A program made the translations under genes and the position numbers. From Ramlibacter sp. (GTDB lineage Bacteria > Pseudomonadota > Gammaproteobacteria > Burkholderiales > Burkholderiaceae_C), in assembly GCA_019449555.1 (NCBI GenBank), contig JAGRPN010000312.1, forward strand, positions 1-34,327: a stretch of DNA of 34,327 bases, in the 5' to 3' direction. Positions 23,500 to 30,461 of this stretch are shown piece after piece. The stretch's first letter is position 1. Each line of letters starts with the position of its first letter. The notes beneath the pieces are model-generated. The model saw nothing but the letters and a program-made list of their open reading frames with translations. It made no database searches and had not been told where the DNA came from.

Positions 23500-23976
23500 C
23501 TAGGGCGCGCCGCCCAGCCGGTGCACGAGGCCGGCCAGCGCATGCTGCACCGTCGCTGCGCGCACCGCGGCACGGTCGCCGCCGAAGCGCCGCAGCTCGG
23601 TCGTGACCACGCCATCGACGGCGAAGCCGAACCAGACGGTGCCCACCGGCTTCCCGGCGCTGCCGCCGGTCGGCCCCGCGATGCCCGTCACCGAAACGCC
23701 GACCTGCGCCCGCGATCGCCGCACCGCGCCGGCTGCCATGGCGCGGGCCACCGGTTCGCTCACTGCGCCGTGGACCTTGATCTGCGCCGCATCGACCCCG
23801 AGCAGTTCGACCTTGGCCTGGTCGGAGTAAGTGACGAAGCCGCGCTCGAACCAGTTGCTGGAACCCGAGAGGTCGGTGCATGCGGCGGCAATCAGGCCGC
23901 CGGTGCAGCTCTCGGCGGTCACCAGCATCCAGCCCTTGTCCTGGAGCAATTTCGCCAGCTGCTGCGCGGGGCTCAC
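23500..23976 (-). CDS. pncC: Nicotinamide-nucleotide amidase (CinA C-terminal family)
   Basis: This 158-aa stand-alone CinA-C domain deamidates NMN to nicotinate mononucleotide, recycling NAD breakdown products. Motifs: MLVTAESCTGGLIAAACTDLSGSS, the FVTYSDQAK segment, HGAVSEPVARAMAAG and SVTGIAGPTGGSAGKPVGTVWF. The start GTG (23976-23974) overlaps the pgpA stop as GTGA, giving translational coupling. The upstream open frame is a pgpA shadow. The thiL-pgpA-pncC order is common in betaproteobacteria. A strong SD-like GAAGGAGC next to an ATG at 23455 on the other strand lies beyond its 3' end. Confidence 0.94.
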   Translation of the reverse strand: MSPAQQLAKLLQDKGWMLVTAESCTGGLIAAACTDLSGSSNWFERGFVTYSDQAKVELLGVDAAQIKVHGAVSEPVARAMAAGAVRRSRAQVGVSVTGIAGPTGGSAGKPVGTVWFGFAVDGVVTTELRRFGGDRAAVRAATVQHALAGLVHRLGGAP

Positions 23977-24503
23977 CAGAACCTCCAGGCCGCGATCACC
24001 AGCAGAGTGCAGAACGCGGCGACCAGGTCGTCCAGCAGGATCCCGAAGCCGCCGCGCCAGCCGAAGCCGTGAAACAGGTCGTCGGCCCACGCGACCGGCC
24101 CGGGCTTGACGGCGTCGAACACGCGAAACAGCACGAACGCCCAGAACTGGCCCCAGAAGCCCGCCGGCATCACGAGCCACAGCACGAGCCAGAAGGCGAT
24201 CACTTCGTCCCACACGATGCTGCCCGGGTCGAGCACGCGCATGTGGCTCGCCGTGACCGTGCAGGCCCACCAGCCGATCACGAAACCGGCGGCGACGACC
24301 AATCCGATCGCGCCGGCACCCAGCCAGTGCTGCAACACCAGATAAGCCGCCCAGGCCCACAAGGTGCCCGCCGTGCCCGGGGCGACCGGCGACAGGCCGG
24401 AGCCGAACCCGAGCGCGATCGCATGCGCCGGATGGGCCAGCATGAAGCCCAGGCCGGGCCGCAGCACCGGCGGGCGCACGGGCGGATTGAGCGGGGCTGC
24501 CAT
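23973..24503 (-). CDS. pgpA: Phosphatidylglycerophosphatase A
   Basis: This 176-aa integral inner-membrane enzyme dephosphorylates phosphatidylglycerophosphate to phosphatidylglycerol. Family segments: HPAHAIALGFGSGLSPVAPGT, hydrophobic helices (LVVAAGFVIGWWACTV, VIAFWLVLWLVMPAG), the active-site-like DPGSIVWDEVIAFW, and FRVFDAVKPGPV followed by GGFGILLDDLVAA. Start ATG 24503 (MAAPLNPP) is preferred over the GTG/ATG options upstream because homologs start close to the conserved HPAH segment. The 3' end overlaps pncC. A nuclease gene separates it from thiL. Confidence 0.94.
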   Translation of the reverse strand: MAAPLNPPVRPPVLRPGLGFMLAHPAHAIALGFGSGLSPVAPGTAGTLWAWAAYLVLQHWLGAGAIGLVVAAGFVIGWWACTVTASHMRVLDPGSIVWDEVIAFWLVLWLVMPAGFWGQFWAFVLFRVFDAVKPGPVAWADDLFHGFGWRGGFGILLDDLVAAFCTLLVIAAWRFW

Positions 24504-24557
24504 GCGGCAATGGTAACCACGCAATGGCCTGCCGCGCCCCACGGCATCAGCGGGCCG

Positions 24558-25046
24558 TCACCTGCAGCTGCCGTGGCTCTTCCTGAACTGGCGCGGCTCG
24601 ATCGCGCGGGCCTCGGACCACAGGCCGAGCCGCGCGTCCCGGGCGCGCGCCTGCTGCTCCTCGTAGGGGCCGCCGCGCCCGCGAAACCGATACGACCAGG
24701 CGTAGCCGCGCTCCACCATCCACGCGCCCACGTCCTGGCCATCGATGCTGACGCGCGCGAGCGTGCGCTGATAGGTATCGCGCGCGCGGGTGCGCACCGC
24801 GACCGGCCGGCGCAACACGAGCGCCGCCAGCGCGTCCCGGGAAAGCCGGCCGGACGCCTGGCAGATCTCGGGTGCGTCGATGCCTTGCAGCCGCAGCTCG
24901 ATCGGCGCGCCGCCCGACGCGGGGCGCACCCACAACGAGTCGCCGTCCGTCACGTGGGTCACCGTGCCCTGAAAGCCCCGGGCCTGGGCGCATGCGGCGA
25001 AAACCAGGAGCACGCCCGCGGCGACCAGGCGATGGTGAACGCTCAT
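24558..25046 (-). CDS. Secreted staphylococcal-nuclease-like thermonuclease
   Basis: This 162-aa SNase-fold (OB-fold) nuclease has a signal peptide (MSVHHRLVAAGVLLVFAACAQA), so it acts in the periplasm or outside; a Cys at the signal end (FAAC) could alternatively make it a lipoprotein. Catalytic residues expected from S. aureus nuclease are visible: VTDGDSLWV (metal Asp), ELRLQGIDAPE (Arg, Asp, Glu) and DTYQRTLARV (second Arg), then MVERGYAWSY. It should cleave DNA and RNA with calcium. ATG 25046 is preferred; an in-frame GTG directly precedes it. It sits between thiL and pgpA, which are usually adjacent. Confidence 0.9.
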   Translation of the reverse strand: MSVHHRLVAAGVLLVFAACAQARGFQGTVTHVTDGDSLWVRPASGGAPIELRLQGIDAPEICQASGRLSRDALAALVLRRPVAVRTRARDTYQRTLARVSIDGQDVGAWMVERGYAWSYRFRGRGGPYEEQQARARDARLGLWSEARAIEPRQFRKSHGSCR

Positions 25047-25121
25047 CACCTCACAACGCCCGAGGCGACAACGCGCCGACAGCCCCAGCCCCGGCCGGGC
25101 GATTTCCGTTGTGCGCGCAGC

Positions 25122-26075
25122 TCAGGCGAAATGATCGAAGGACCGGTAGGGCCGCTCGATCGGCTGGCCGTTGCCGTCCAGCAGGCGCAGCCCCGCTTGC
25201 GCCTCGATCTGCCCGATGCGCGTGACGGCCGTGCCCGCCGCCCGCGCCGCCGCCTGCACGGCTTCACGTTGGAAAAGCGGCGCCGTGAACGCCAGCTCGT
25301 AGTCGTCGCCGCCGGACAGCACGTAGTCCAGTTGCCGCTCCTCGTCGAGCGCGCCGGGCACTGCCATCAAGCCGGCGGCCAGCGCAGTCTCGACGCGCGC
25401 GCCCACCTTCGACTGGCGAAGCACATGGCCCAGATCGCCCACCAGCCCATCACTGATGTCGATCGCCGCAGTGGCGACGCCCCGCAGCGCGAGGCCCAGT
25501 GCCACCCGCGGCGTGGGCTGCTCCAGCCTGGCCCGCGCCGTTTCGAGCAGCTCGAACGGCAACGACGCGCTGCCGCGGAGCACGTCGAGCGCGAGCCGCG
25601 CGTCGCCGAGCGTGCCGCTCACGTAGAGGTCGTCGCCGGCGCGTGCCCCGGACCGCAGCAGCATGCCGCCCGCGGGGACCTCGCCGAACGCCGTGATGCA
25701 GATGTTCAGCGGCCCGCGCGTCGTGTCGCCGCCCACCAGTTCGCATCCATGCGCGTCGGCCAGCGCCAGCAGGCCGCGCGAGAACGGCTCCAGCCAGGCT
25801 GCGTCGGCCTGCGGCAGCGCCAGGGCCAGCGTGAACGCCAGCGGCTTCGCGCCGCAGGCTGCCAGGTCGCTCAAGTTCACGGCGAGCGCCTTGTGCCCCA
25901 GCTTGAACGGATCGACGTCGGGGAGGAAATGACGGCCTTCCACCAGCATGTCGGAAGTGACGGCCAGTTGCATGCCCGGCGCGAGCGCCAGCAAGGCGCA
26001 GTCGTCGCCGACGCCGACCACATTGCGGGTGACCGGGCGTTTGAAGTAGCGGTCGATGAGGTCGAATTCACCCAT
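25122..26075 (-). CDS. thiL: Thiamine-monophosphate kinase
   Basis: This 317-aa ATP-dependent kinase makes thiamine diphosphate from thiamine monophosphate, the last step of cofactor synthesis. It begins MGEFDLIDRYF, the canonical ThiL start. The Mg/ATP segments are VVGVGDDCALL and VTSDMLVEGRHF. NLSDLAACGAKP, ELVGGDTTRGPLNI, IDISDGLVGDLGHVL and LSGGDDYELAFTAP complete the PurM-like fold. Nothing is missing. On the minus strand CACAAT lies 12 bp before the ATG, a possible -10. ybdK ends 28 bp upstream, so read-through from the antiporter-ybdK pair is also likely. Confidence 0.96.
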   Translation of the reverse strand: MGEFDLIDRYFKRPVTRNVVGVGDDCALLALAPGMQLAVTSDMLVEGRHFLPDVDPFKLGHKALAVNLSDLAACGAKPLAFTLALALPQADAAWLEPFSRGLLALADAHGCELVGGDTTRGPLNICITAFGEVPAGGMLLRSGARAGDDLYVSGTLGDARLALDVLRGSASLPFELLETARARLEQPTPRVALGLALRGVATAAIDISDGLVGDLGHVLRQSKVGARVETALAAGLMAVPGALDEERQLDYVLSGGDDYELAFTAPLFQREAVQAAARAAGTAVTRIGQIEAQAGLRLLDGNGQPIERPYRSFDHFA

Positions 26076-26103
26076 GGCGAGCCATTGTGCCGCCCCGGAG
26101 CGC

Positions 26104-27270
26104 TCAGTGGCCGCCCCGGAACCGCAGCGCGCCCTGCCGCACCACCTCGGCCAGCAGCCGCTCGCGCGTCTGCTTGTCGCGCAGCCAGCGCGCGTCGTTG
26201 GTACCGAGCTCGGCGTCCTCGGCCAGCAGCTGCATGCCGTGGCTGGCGCCGACGCGGCGCGAATGGTCGCCGATCTGGCGCAGGGTCTGGATGATGTGAT
26301 CGCGCAGCGGCATGTGCTGGCCGGTGGGCGGATCGACGTACACCGCCTCCAGGCCGAAGCGGCAGGCCTGGAAACGGTTGTACGTGTAGACCATGTAATC
26401 GTCTTCCTGCGGCATGAACGGCTGCTCGTGCAGGAACCAGGAGGCCAGCGACTGCACGAATCCGGCCAGTGCGGCGGCGCGCTCGACGGTGAGCGGCGTG
26501 TCGAACACGCGGATTTCGATCGTGCCGTATTCGGGCTTCGGCCGGATGTCCCAGTAGAAGTCCTTCATGCTCTTGACGACGCCGGTGCGCGTGGTCTTGG
26601 CGAAGAACTTGCCGAACTCGTCCCAGCTCAGCGTGAAGGGGGCGCGGCCCGACATCGGGAAGGCGAACACCGAGTTGAGCCGCGCGGAGTCGAACTGCGT
26701 GTCCTGACCCTGCACGTACGGCGACGAGGCCGACAGCGCGATGAAGTGCGGGATGTAGCGCGACATGCGGTGCAGCATCAACAAGGCGCTGTCCGCGTCG
26801 GGGCAGCCCACGTGCACGTGCTGGCCGAAGATGGTGAACTGCTTGGACAGGTAGCCGTACAGCTCGGACAACTCGCGAAAGCGCGGCTTGTCGTAGATGC
26901 GTCGCTCGTGCCACTGCTGGAACGGGTGGGTGCCGCCGCCGACCAGCGCGATGTTGAGCTTGTCGGCGCATTTCACCAGCGCGTCGCGGATCTCCGACAG
27001 CTCGGACACGACCTGCGCCGGCGACTCGCACACGCCGGTGGAGATCTCGATCATGCTGGAGGTCATCTCCGGCACCACCGAACCCGGCAGCGTATAGCGC
27101 GCCATCAGCCGCAGCATTTCGTCGGAGTAGGGCGCGAGGTCGTAGTCGTGCGTGTTGACCAGTTGCAGCTCCAGCTCGACGCCCAGCGTCAGCGGCGCGG
27201 AATGCTGGAAGGGCTCCAGGCTCGGGGCCGGCGTGGCCGGTGGGGCCGTGGGTGCGACGCGCTTATCCAC
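26104..27270 (-). CDS. ybdK: YbdK-type carboxylate-amine ligase (glutamate-cysteine ligase 2 family)
   Basis: This 388-aa GCS2-family ATP-dependent ligase has weak gamma-glutamylcysteine synthetase activity in E. coli; the natural role is unclear. Motifs: [47 protein letters not shown], and the [14 protein letters not shown] block with acidic metal ligands, then [14 protein letters not shown] and [15 protein letters not shown]. Start GTG 27270 lies inside the end of the antiporter gene (8-bp overlap), with GGGGAA upstream, so translation is coupled. With gshB in the same window and no gshA, it might supply gamma-glutamylcysteine or make a related gamma-glutamyl amide; this is inference. Confidence 0.92.
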   Translation of the reverse strand: MDKRVAPTAPPATPAPSLEPFQHSAPLTLGVELELQLVNTHDYDLAPYSDEMLRLMARYTLPGSVVPEMTSSMIEISTGVCESPAQVVSELSEIRDALVKCADKLNIALVGGGTHPFQQWHERRIYDKPRFRELSELYGYLSKQFTIFGQHVHVGCPDADSALLMLHRMSRYIPHFIALSASSPYVQGQDTQFDSARLNSVFAFPMSGRAPFTLSWDEFGKFFAKTTRTGVVKSMKDFYWDIRPKPEYGTIEIRVFDTPLTVERAAALAGFVQSLASWFLHEQPFMPQEDDYMVYTYNRFQACRFGLEAVYVDPPTGQHMPLRDHIIQTLRQIGDHSRRVGASHGMQLLAEDAELGTNDARWLRDKQTRERLLAEVVRQGALRFRGGH

Positions 27271-28525
27271 GCAATTCCCCGGCCTGGCTGATGGCAGCGC
27301 GTTCCGGCGGGAAGGCCCGGGAGCTTTCGCGCGCCCGGTAGATGGCGAACGTGGCGATGATGGCGCCGACGACTTCCATCAGCAGGATCGCCGGCAGGGC
27401 GATGCTGGCGATGCGCGGGCCCAGCGTGAGCGACGAGGCGACGAACTGCTGCACCAATAACAGCGCCACCGAGGACATCGGCGACATCGCGCAGCCGGTC
27501 CAGAACGCCTGGCGCCAGTTCGTGCCGCTGCCCCAGTTGCCGGCGCCGACGCCGAGGACCTTGGCCGCGGCCCGCGCCAGCACCAGCGCGGCCACCAGTC
27601 CGGCGACCGCCGGATTCCAGTCCGCCTTGGCCGCCACCACCGACACCAGCACGAACATCAGCATGATCAGGAGCGACGCCGCCGTGCCCAATTGCCGTGT
27701 CCAGGCCCACGGGCGCGGATTGAGCTGCTTGAGCAGGATGCCGCCGAGCAGCGCCGCCAATGGCGCGGAGCCGCCGAAATGCGAGGCCAGCGCCGCCGCC
27801 GCGGCGATCAGCGCGATCAGCAGGATCGACGTGTTCTCGCTGGTGGGGCTCATCACCCGCAGCGCCATCCGCAACGCCAGCGCCAGCAGGCCGGCCATCA
27901 CGAACGACACGCCCAGCACCACGGCCACCGGATAAAGCGTTTCAGCCACGGTCGTCGCCTCGGCCCGATGCATCACGCCGGTGCGGGCGCTCACCAGCGT
28001 CAGCGCGTACAAGGTGCCGAGCGTGGACAGCACCATGGCGCGCTCGGTGACCGGCCCGGAGGCCTGCGTGTCCATGACCACCCGGCTGAGCACCGCGGGC
28101 GAGGACACCATCGCGATCAGCGCCACCGCTTCGGCCACGCTCGACCGCACGCCGAGGTAGCGCAGCGTGTAAAAGACAAACACGGCGGCGAGCACGGATT
28201 CGAGCACGCTTTGCAGCAGCACCATCGGGTTGTGCCTGAACCAGCGCAGCGGAATGCGCCCGCCGGCCTCGAACAGCACCACCGACACGCCCAGTTCCAG
28301 CAGGAACAGCGCGATGCCCTGCAACGGCCACGCCGCGCCCGAAAAGCCGGCCAGACCGGCGATGGCTCCGGTCAACGAGTAGCCGACGACCTTGGGCAGC
28401 CCGGTGTGCCGCTGCAGGAGATGGCCGGCCGCGGCGGCCACCGCCAGCAGGATCGACCATTGAACGGTAGGCAGGCCGGCCGAGGGCCTGAGCCAGTCAG
28501 CCCAGATGGCCATGAATTCATTCAT
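27263..28525 (-). CDS. CPA2-type cation:proton antiporter (KefB-like membrane domain)
   Basis: This 420-aa inner-membrane antiporter exchanges Na+ or K+ for H+. It has about 12-13 hydrophobic segments. Family features are [38 protein letters not shown], the core [15 protein letters not shown], and [21 protein letters not shown]. In CPA2 the ion-binding region usually carries an Asp; [10 protein letters not shown] has Ser-Ser-Pro in the helix-5 position, so ion specificity is uncertain. No RCK/TrkA-N domain is attached, unlike KefB/KefC. ATG 28525 ([11 protein letters not shown]) is chosen with GGGGGAAA upstream. It overlaps ybdK by 8 bp. Confidence 0.88.
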   Translation of the reverse strand: MNEFMAIWADWLRPSAGLPTVQWSILLAVAAAAGHLLQRHTGLPKVVGYSLTGAIAGLAGFSGAAWPLQGIALFLLELGVSVVLFEAGGRIPLRWFRHNPMVLLQSVLESVLAAVFVFYTLRYLGVRSSVAEAVALIAMVSSPAVLSRVVMDTQASGPVTERAMVLSTLGTLYALTLVSARTGVMHRAEATTVAETLYPVAVVLGVSFVMAGLLALALRMALRVMSPTSENTSILLIALIAAAAALASHFGGSAPLAALLGGILLKQLNPRPWAWTRQLGTAASLLIMLMFVLVSVVAAKADWNPAVAGLVAALVLARAAAKVLGVGAGNWGSGTNWRQAFWTGCAMSPMSSVALLLVQQFVASSLTLGPRIASIALPAILLMEVVGAIIATFAIYRARESSRAFPPERAAISQAGELRG

Positions 28526-28604
28526 GTGCGTTTCCCCCGGCGCGCACTGCACCCCCGTGGGCCGCCGAAAAGCTGTAGGACTGCGCGCTCACGGCGGGCG
28601 GCGC

Positions 28605-28985
28605 TCAATGCAGCACGCGGCTGGAGCCGTCGTCGAGCACGAACGCGGGAATCTCCACCTCGAAGCGTTCGCCGTCCTCCGCCACGCAGAAGTAACTGCC
28701 TTGCATGGTGCCGCTCGCGGTGCGCAGGCGGCAGCCGCTGGTGTACTGGAACGCTTCGCCGGGCTTGAGCAGCGGCTGCTGTCCGACCACGCCCAAACCC
28801 TTCACTTCCTCGGTCTGGCCCACCGCGTTGGCAATGATCCAGTGGCGCGAAATCAGTTGCGCCGGCACGTCGCCGGTGTTCGTGATCGTGACGGTGTAAG
28901 CGAAGCTGTAGAGATTCTGGCCGGGTGCGGACTGATCCGGCAGGTATTGGGGATCGACTTCGACCCGGAAGCTGTACTTGGCCAT
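28605..28985 (-). CDS. apaG: ApaG (CorD-like) protein
   Basis: This 126-aa immunoglobulin-like beta-sandwich protein matches ApaG along its full usual length: [75 protein letters not shown] and EIPAFVLDD. Its biochemical role is not settled; in enterobacteria the gene lies with apaH and ksgA, not seen here. ATG 28985 is the only sensible start. It is divergent from rpe with a 44-bp gap that must hold both promoters. TACGAT on the minus strand, 8 bp before the ATG, may be a -10 for a near-leaderless message. Confidence 0.95.
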   Translation of the reverse strand: MAKYSFRVEVDPQYLPDQSAPGQNLYSFAYTVTITNTGDVPAQLISRHWIIANAVGQTEEVKGLGVVGQQPLLKPGEAFQYTSGCRLRTASGTMQGSYFCVAEDGERFEVEIPAFVLDDGSSRVLH

Positions 28986-29029
28986 GGGCTCATCGTAACC
29001 TTCCCCCGGCGATTTGCGAGAATCCAGGG

Positions 29030-29713
29030 ATGAGCACCATCCATCGCATCGCTCCGTCCATTCTGTCGGCCGACTTCGCCCGCCTCGGCGAAGAAGTGCG
29101 CTCAGTCATCGCCGGCGGGGCCGACTGGATCCACTTCGACGTGATGGACAACCACTACGTGCCGAACCTCACGTTCGGGCCGATGATCTGCTCGGCCTTG
29201 AAACCGTACGCCGTGACCGCCGACGGCCGGCCGGTTCCGGTGGACGTGCACCTCATGGTCCAGCCGGTGGACGCGCTGGCACAGGCTTTCGCCCAAGCGG
29301 GGGCCGACTGCATCAGCTTCCACCCGGACGCCTCATCGCATGTGCACCGCAGCGTGCAGGCGATCAAGGCGGCCGGCTGCAAGGCCGGGCTGGTGTTCAA
29401 TCCGGCGGCGCCGCTGGACGTGCTCGACTGGATGATCGAGGAGATCGATCTCATCTGCATCATGAGCGTCAATCCCGGCTTCGGCGGCCAGAGCTTCATC
29501 GAGTCGGCTTTGCGCAAGATCGAGCTGGCCCGCCAGCGCATCGACGCATGCGGCAAGGACATCCGGCTCGAGGTCGACGGCGGCATCAAGGTGGACAACA
29601 TCGCCCGGGCGGCGGTCGCCGGCGCCGACACGTTCGTCGCAGGCAGCGCGATCTTCGGCCAGCCCGACTACCGGCGCGTGATCGACGCGATGCGCGCGGC
29701 GCTCAAGGGCTGA
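29030..29713 (+). CDS. rpe: Ribulose-phosphate 3-epimerase
   Basis: This 227-aa TIM-barrel metalloenzyme interconverts ribulose-5-phosphate and xylulose-5-phosphate in the pentose phosphate or Calvin pathway. All key segments are present: [16 protein letters not shown] (Ser, catalytic Asp), [17 protein letters not shown] (metal His/Asp), [43 protein letters not shown] with the second catalytic Asp, and the phosphate loop VAGSAIFG. Start ATG 29030 has AGGG overlapping it; GAGAAT just upstream may be a -10. Its last 11 bp overlap the convergent small gene. Phosphoglycolate phosphatase, frequently downstream in Burkholderiales, is not here. Confidence 0.96.
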   Translation: MSTIHRIAPSILSADFARLGEEVRSVIAGGADWIHFDVMDNHYVPNLTFGPMICSALKPYAVTADGRPVPVDVHLMVQPVDALAQAFAQAGADCISFHPDASSHVHRSVQAIKAAGCKAGLVFNPAAPLDVLDWMIEEIDLICIMSVNPGFGGQSFIESALRKIELARQRIDACGKDIRLEVDGGIKVDNIARAAVAGADTFVAGSAIFGQPDYRRVIDAMRAALKG

Positions 29714-30008
29714 ATTTCTTCACCGGGTCGGGCGGTTCCTCGCGCAGCTTCTCGTAGGTCTCGTGGAGCACCGGCCCCTTGTCGGTGTCCACCACGCCGC
29801 GCTCGATGTCCTCGCGCCCCAGCTGGGCCGTGCGCTGCGCGGAAGGTTCACTGCTGGCCTGGCTGTCGGCCGATTCGTCGCGCTCGTGCGGCGCGCGCAG
29901 CGAGCGCTCCTGCTTGTCGCCCTGGACCGGGACCGTGTTGCCCTGGCGCGAAGGCCCTTTGTCCTTGGCCGGGGCCTGGCGGCGCCGGCTGGGAATTCGG
30001 TTGTGCAT
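29703..30008 (-). CDS. Conserved small hydrophilic protein, probably disordered
   Basis: This 101-aa protein has very few hydrophobic residues and abundant Arg, Lys, Glu, Asp, Ser, Gln and Pro: [18 protein letters not shown] near the start, then [36 protein letters not shown], and a C-terminus [13 protein letters not shown] recall similar small proteins in Burkholderiales annotated only as hypothetical. Start ATG 30008 is strongly supported by GGAGGA 7 nt upstream. Codon usage fits the genome. It overlaps rpe's 3' end by 11 bp. Such composition and its place beside catalase-like and KGG genes suggest a stress-related or hydrophilin-like role, but no function can be assigned. Confidence 0.75.
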   Translation of the reverse strand: MHNRIPSRRRQAPAKDKGPSRQGNTVPVQGDKQERSLRAPHERDESADSQASSEPSAQRTAQLGREDIERGVVDTDKGPVLHETYEKLREEPPDPVKKFSP

Positions 30009-30070
30009 GGCGGTGTCCTCCAAACGCAAACGGTTGCAATCAATGGTGCGGTCGCGGCGCATTCCCAGCA

Positions 30071-30143
30071 GTAGGACGCACCGCGTCGCGCTTGTAGGAG
30101 AACGCCTTCGACGCGCGGCCGCGCCGAGTCGGCGCCGTCCTAC
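30071..30143. repeat. REP/BIME-like palindromic element with GTAGGA heads
   Basis: GTAGGACG (30071-30078) is the exact inverse of CGTCCTAC (30136-30143). A second GTAGGA begins at 30094, and a 12-bp palindrome GCGCGGCCGCGC lies at 30113-30124. Paired GTAGGA-type heads facing inwards around GC-rich stems resemble REP/BIME elements of Gammaproteobacteria. It fills the middle of the 250-bp divergent gap (30009-30258), in which I see no other gene. Confidence 0.5.
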
Positions 30144-30258
30144 CTGCAAAGACTGCCTGCGCCGACAAACGCCCCCGCTGCCCAACTACGAACAGTTGCG
30201 CATGAGCTTTCGTATGCTGGAGGCGGTTGGATGCAAGCCTGACGGCAAGGGAGATGCC

Positions 30259-30378
30259 ATGGAGTTGCTCGCCGGAATACCGGATTGGTTGGTCTGGTGC
30301 GCCGCCGGCGCCGCGGGCTTCATCGCCCTGGCCGCACTGGCGAGCATGCTCGATGCCGCGCTCGAGCTGGCGAGCTGA
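30259..30378 (+). CDS. 39-aa putative membrane miniprotein
   Basis: ATG 30259 opens a 39-codon frame, MELLAGIPDWLVWCAAGAAG..., ending ALELAS. AGGGAG lies 5 nt upstream, a good ribosome-binding site. One hydrophobic span (~10-32: WLVWCAAGAAGFIALAALA) fits a single membrane helix with short charged ends. A hairpin terminator follows 25 bp after the stop, which supports a real short transcript. I recognise no family. It is too short for codon statistics to be conclusive, so chance cannot be excluded. The frame is open upstream, but only this start has an SD. Confidence 0.5.
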   Translation: MELLAGIPDWLVWCAAGAAGFIALAALASMLDAALELAS

Positions 30379-30402
30379 AGCCCCCGTTTTCCATCCGCCG
30401 CT

Positions 30403-30424
30403 GCGCCCGTGCCGGGCGCGTTTT
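30403..30424 (+). terminator. Hairpin terminator before the catalase-like gene
   Basis: GCGCCCG (30403-30409), loop TGC and CGGGCGC (30413-30419) form a perfect 7-bp GC stem, followed by G and four T. It separates the 39-aa frame from the catalase-like gene, whose own promoter must lie in the remaining ~37 bp or further upstream. Confidence 0.65.
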
Positions 30425-30461
30425 CGTTGCTTGAACAAGAAAAGCGCCATCGGAGTATCGA

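Noticed and set aside
23880-26294. 804-aa plus-strand open frame across pncC, pgpA, the nuclease and thiL
   Set aside because: Spans four well-identified minus-strand genes; low-complexity Arg/Gln/His composition typical of GC-rich shadows.
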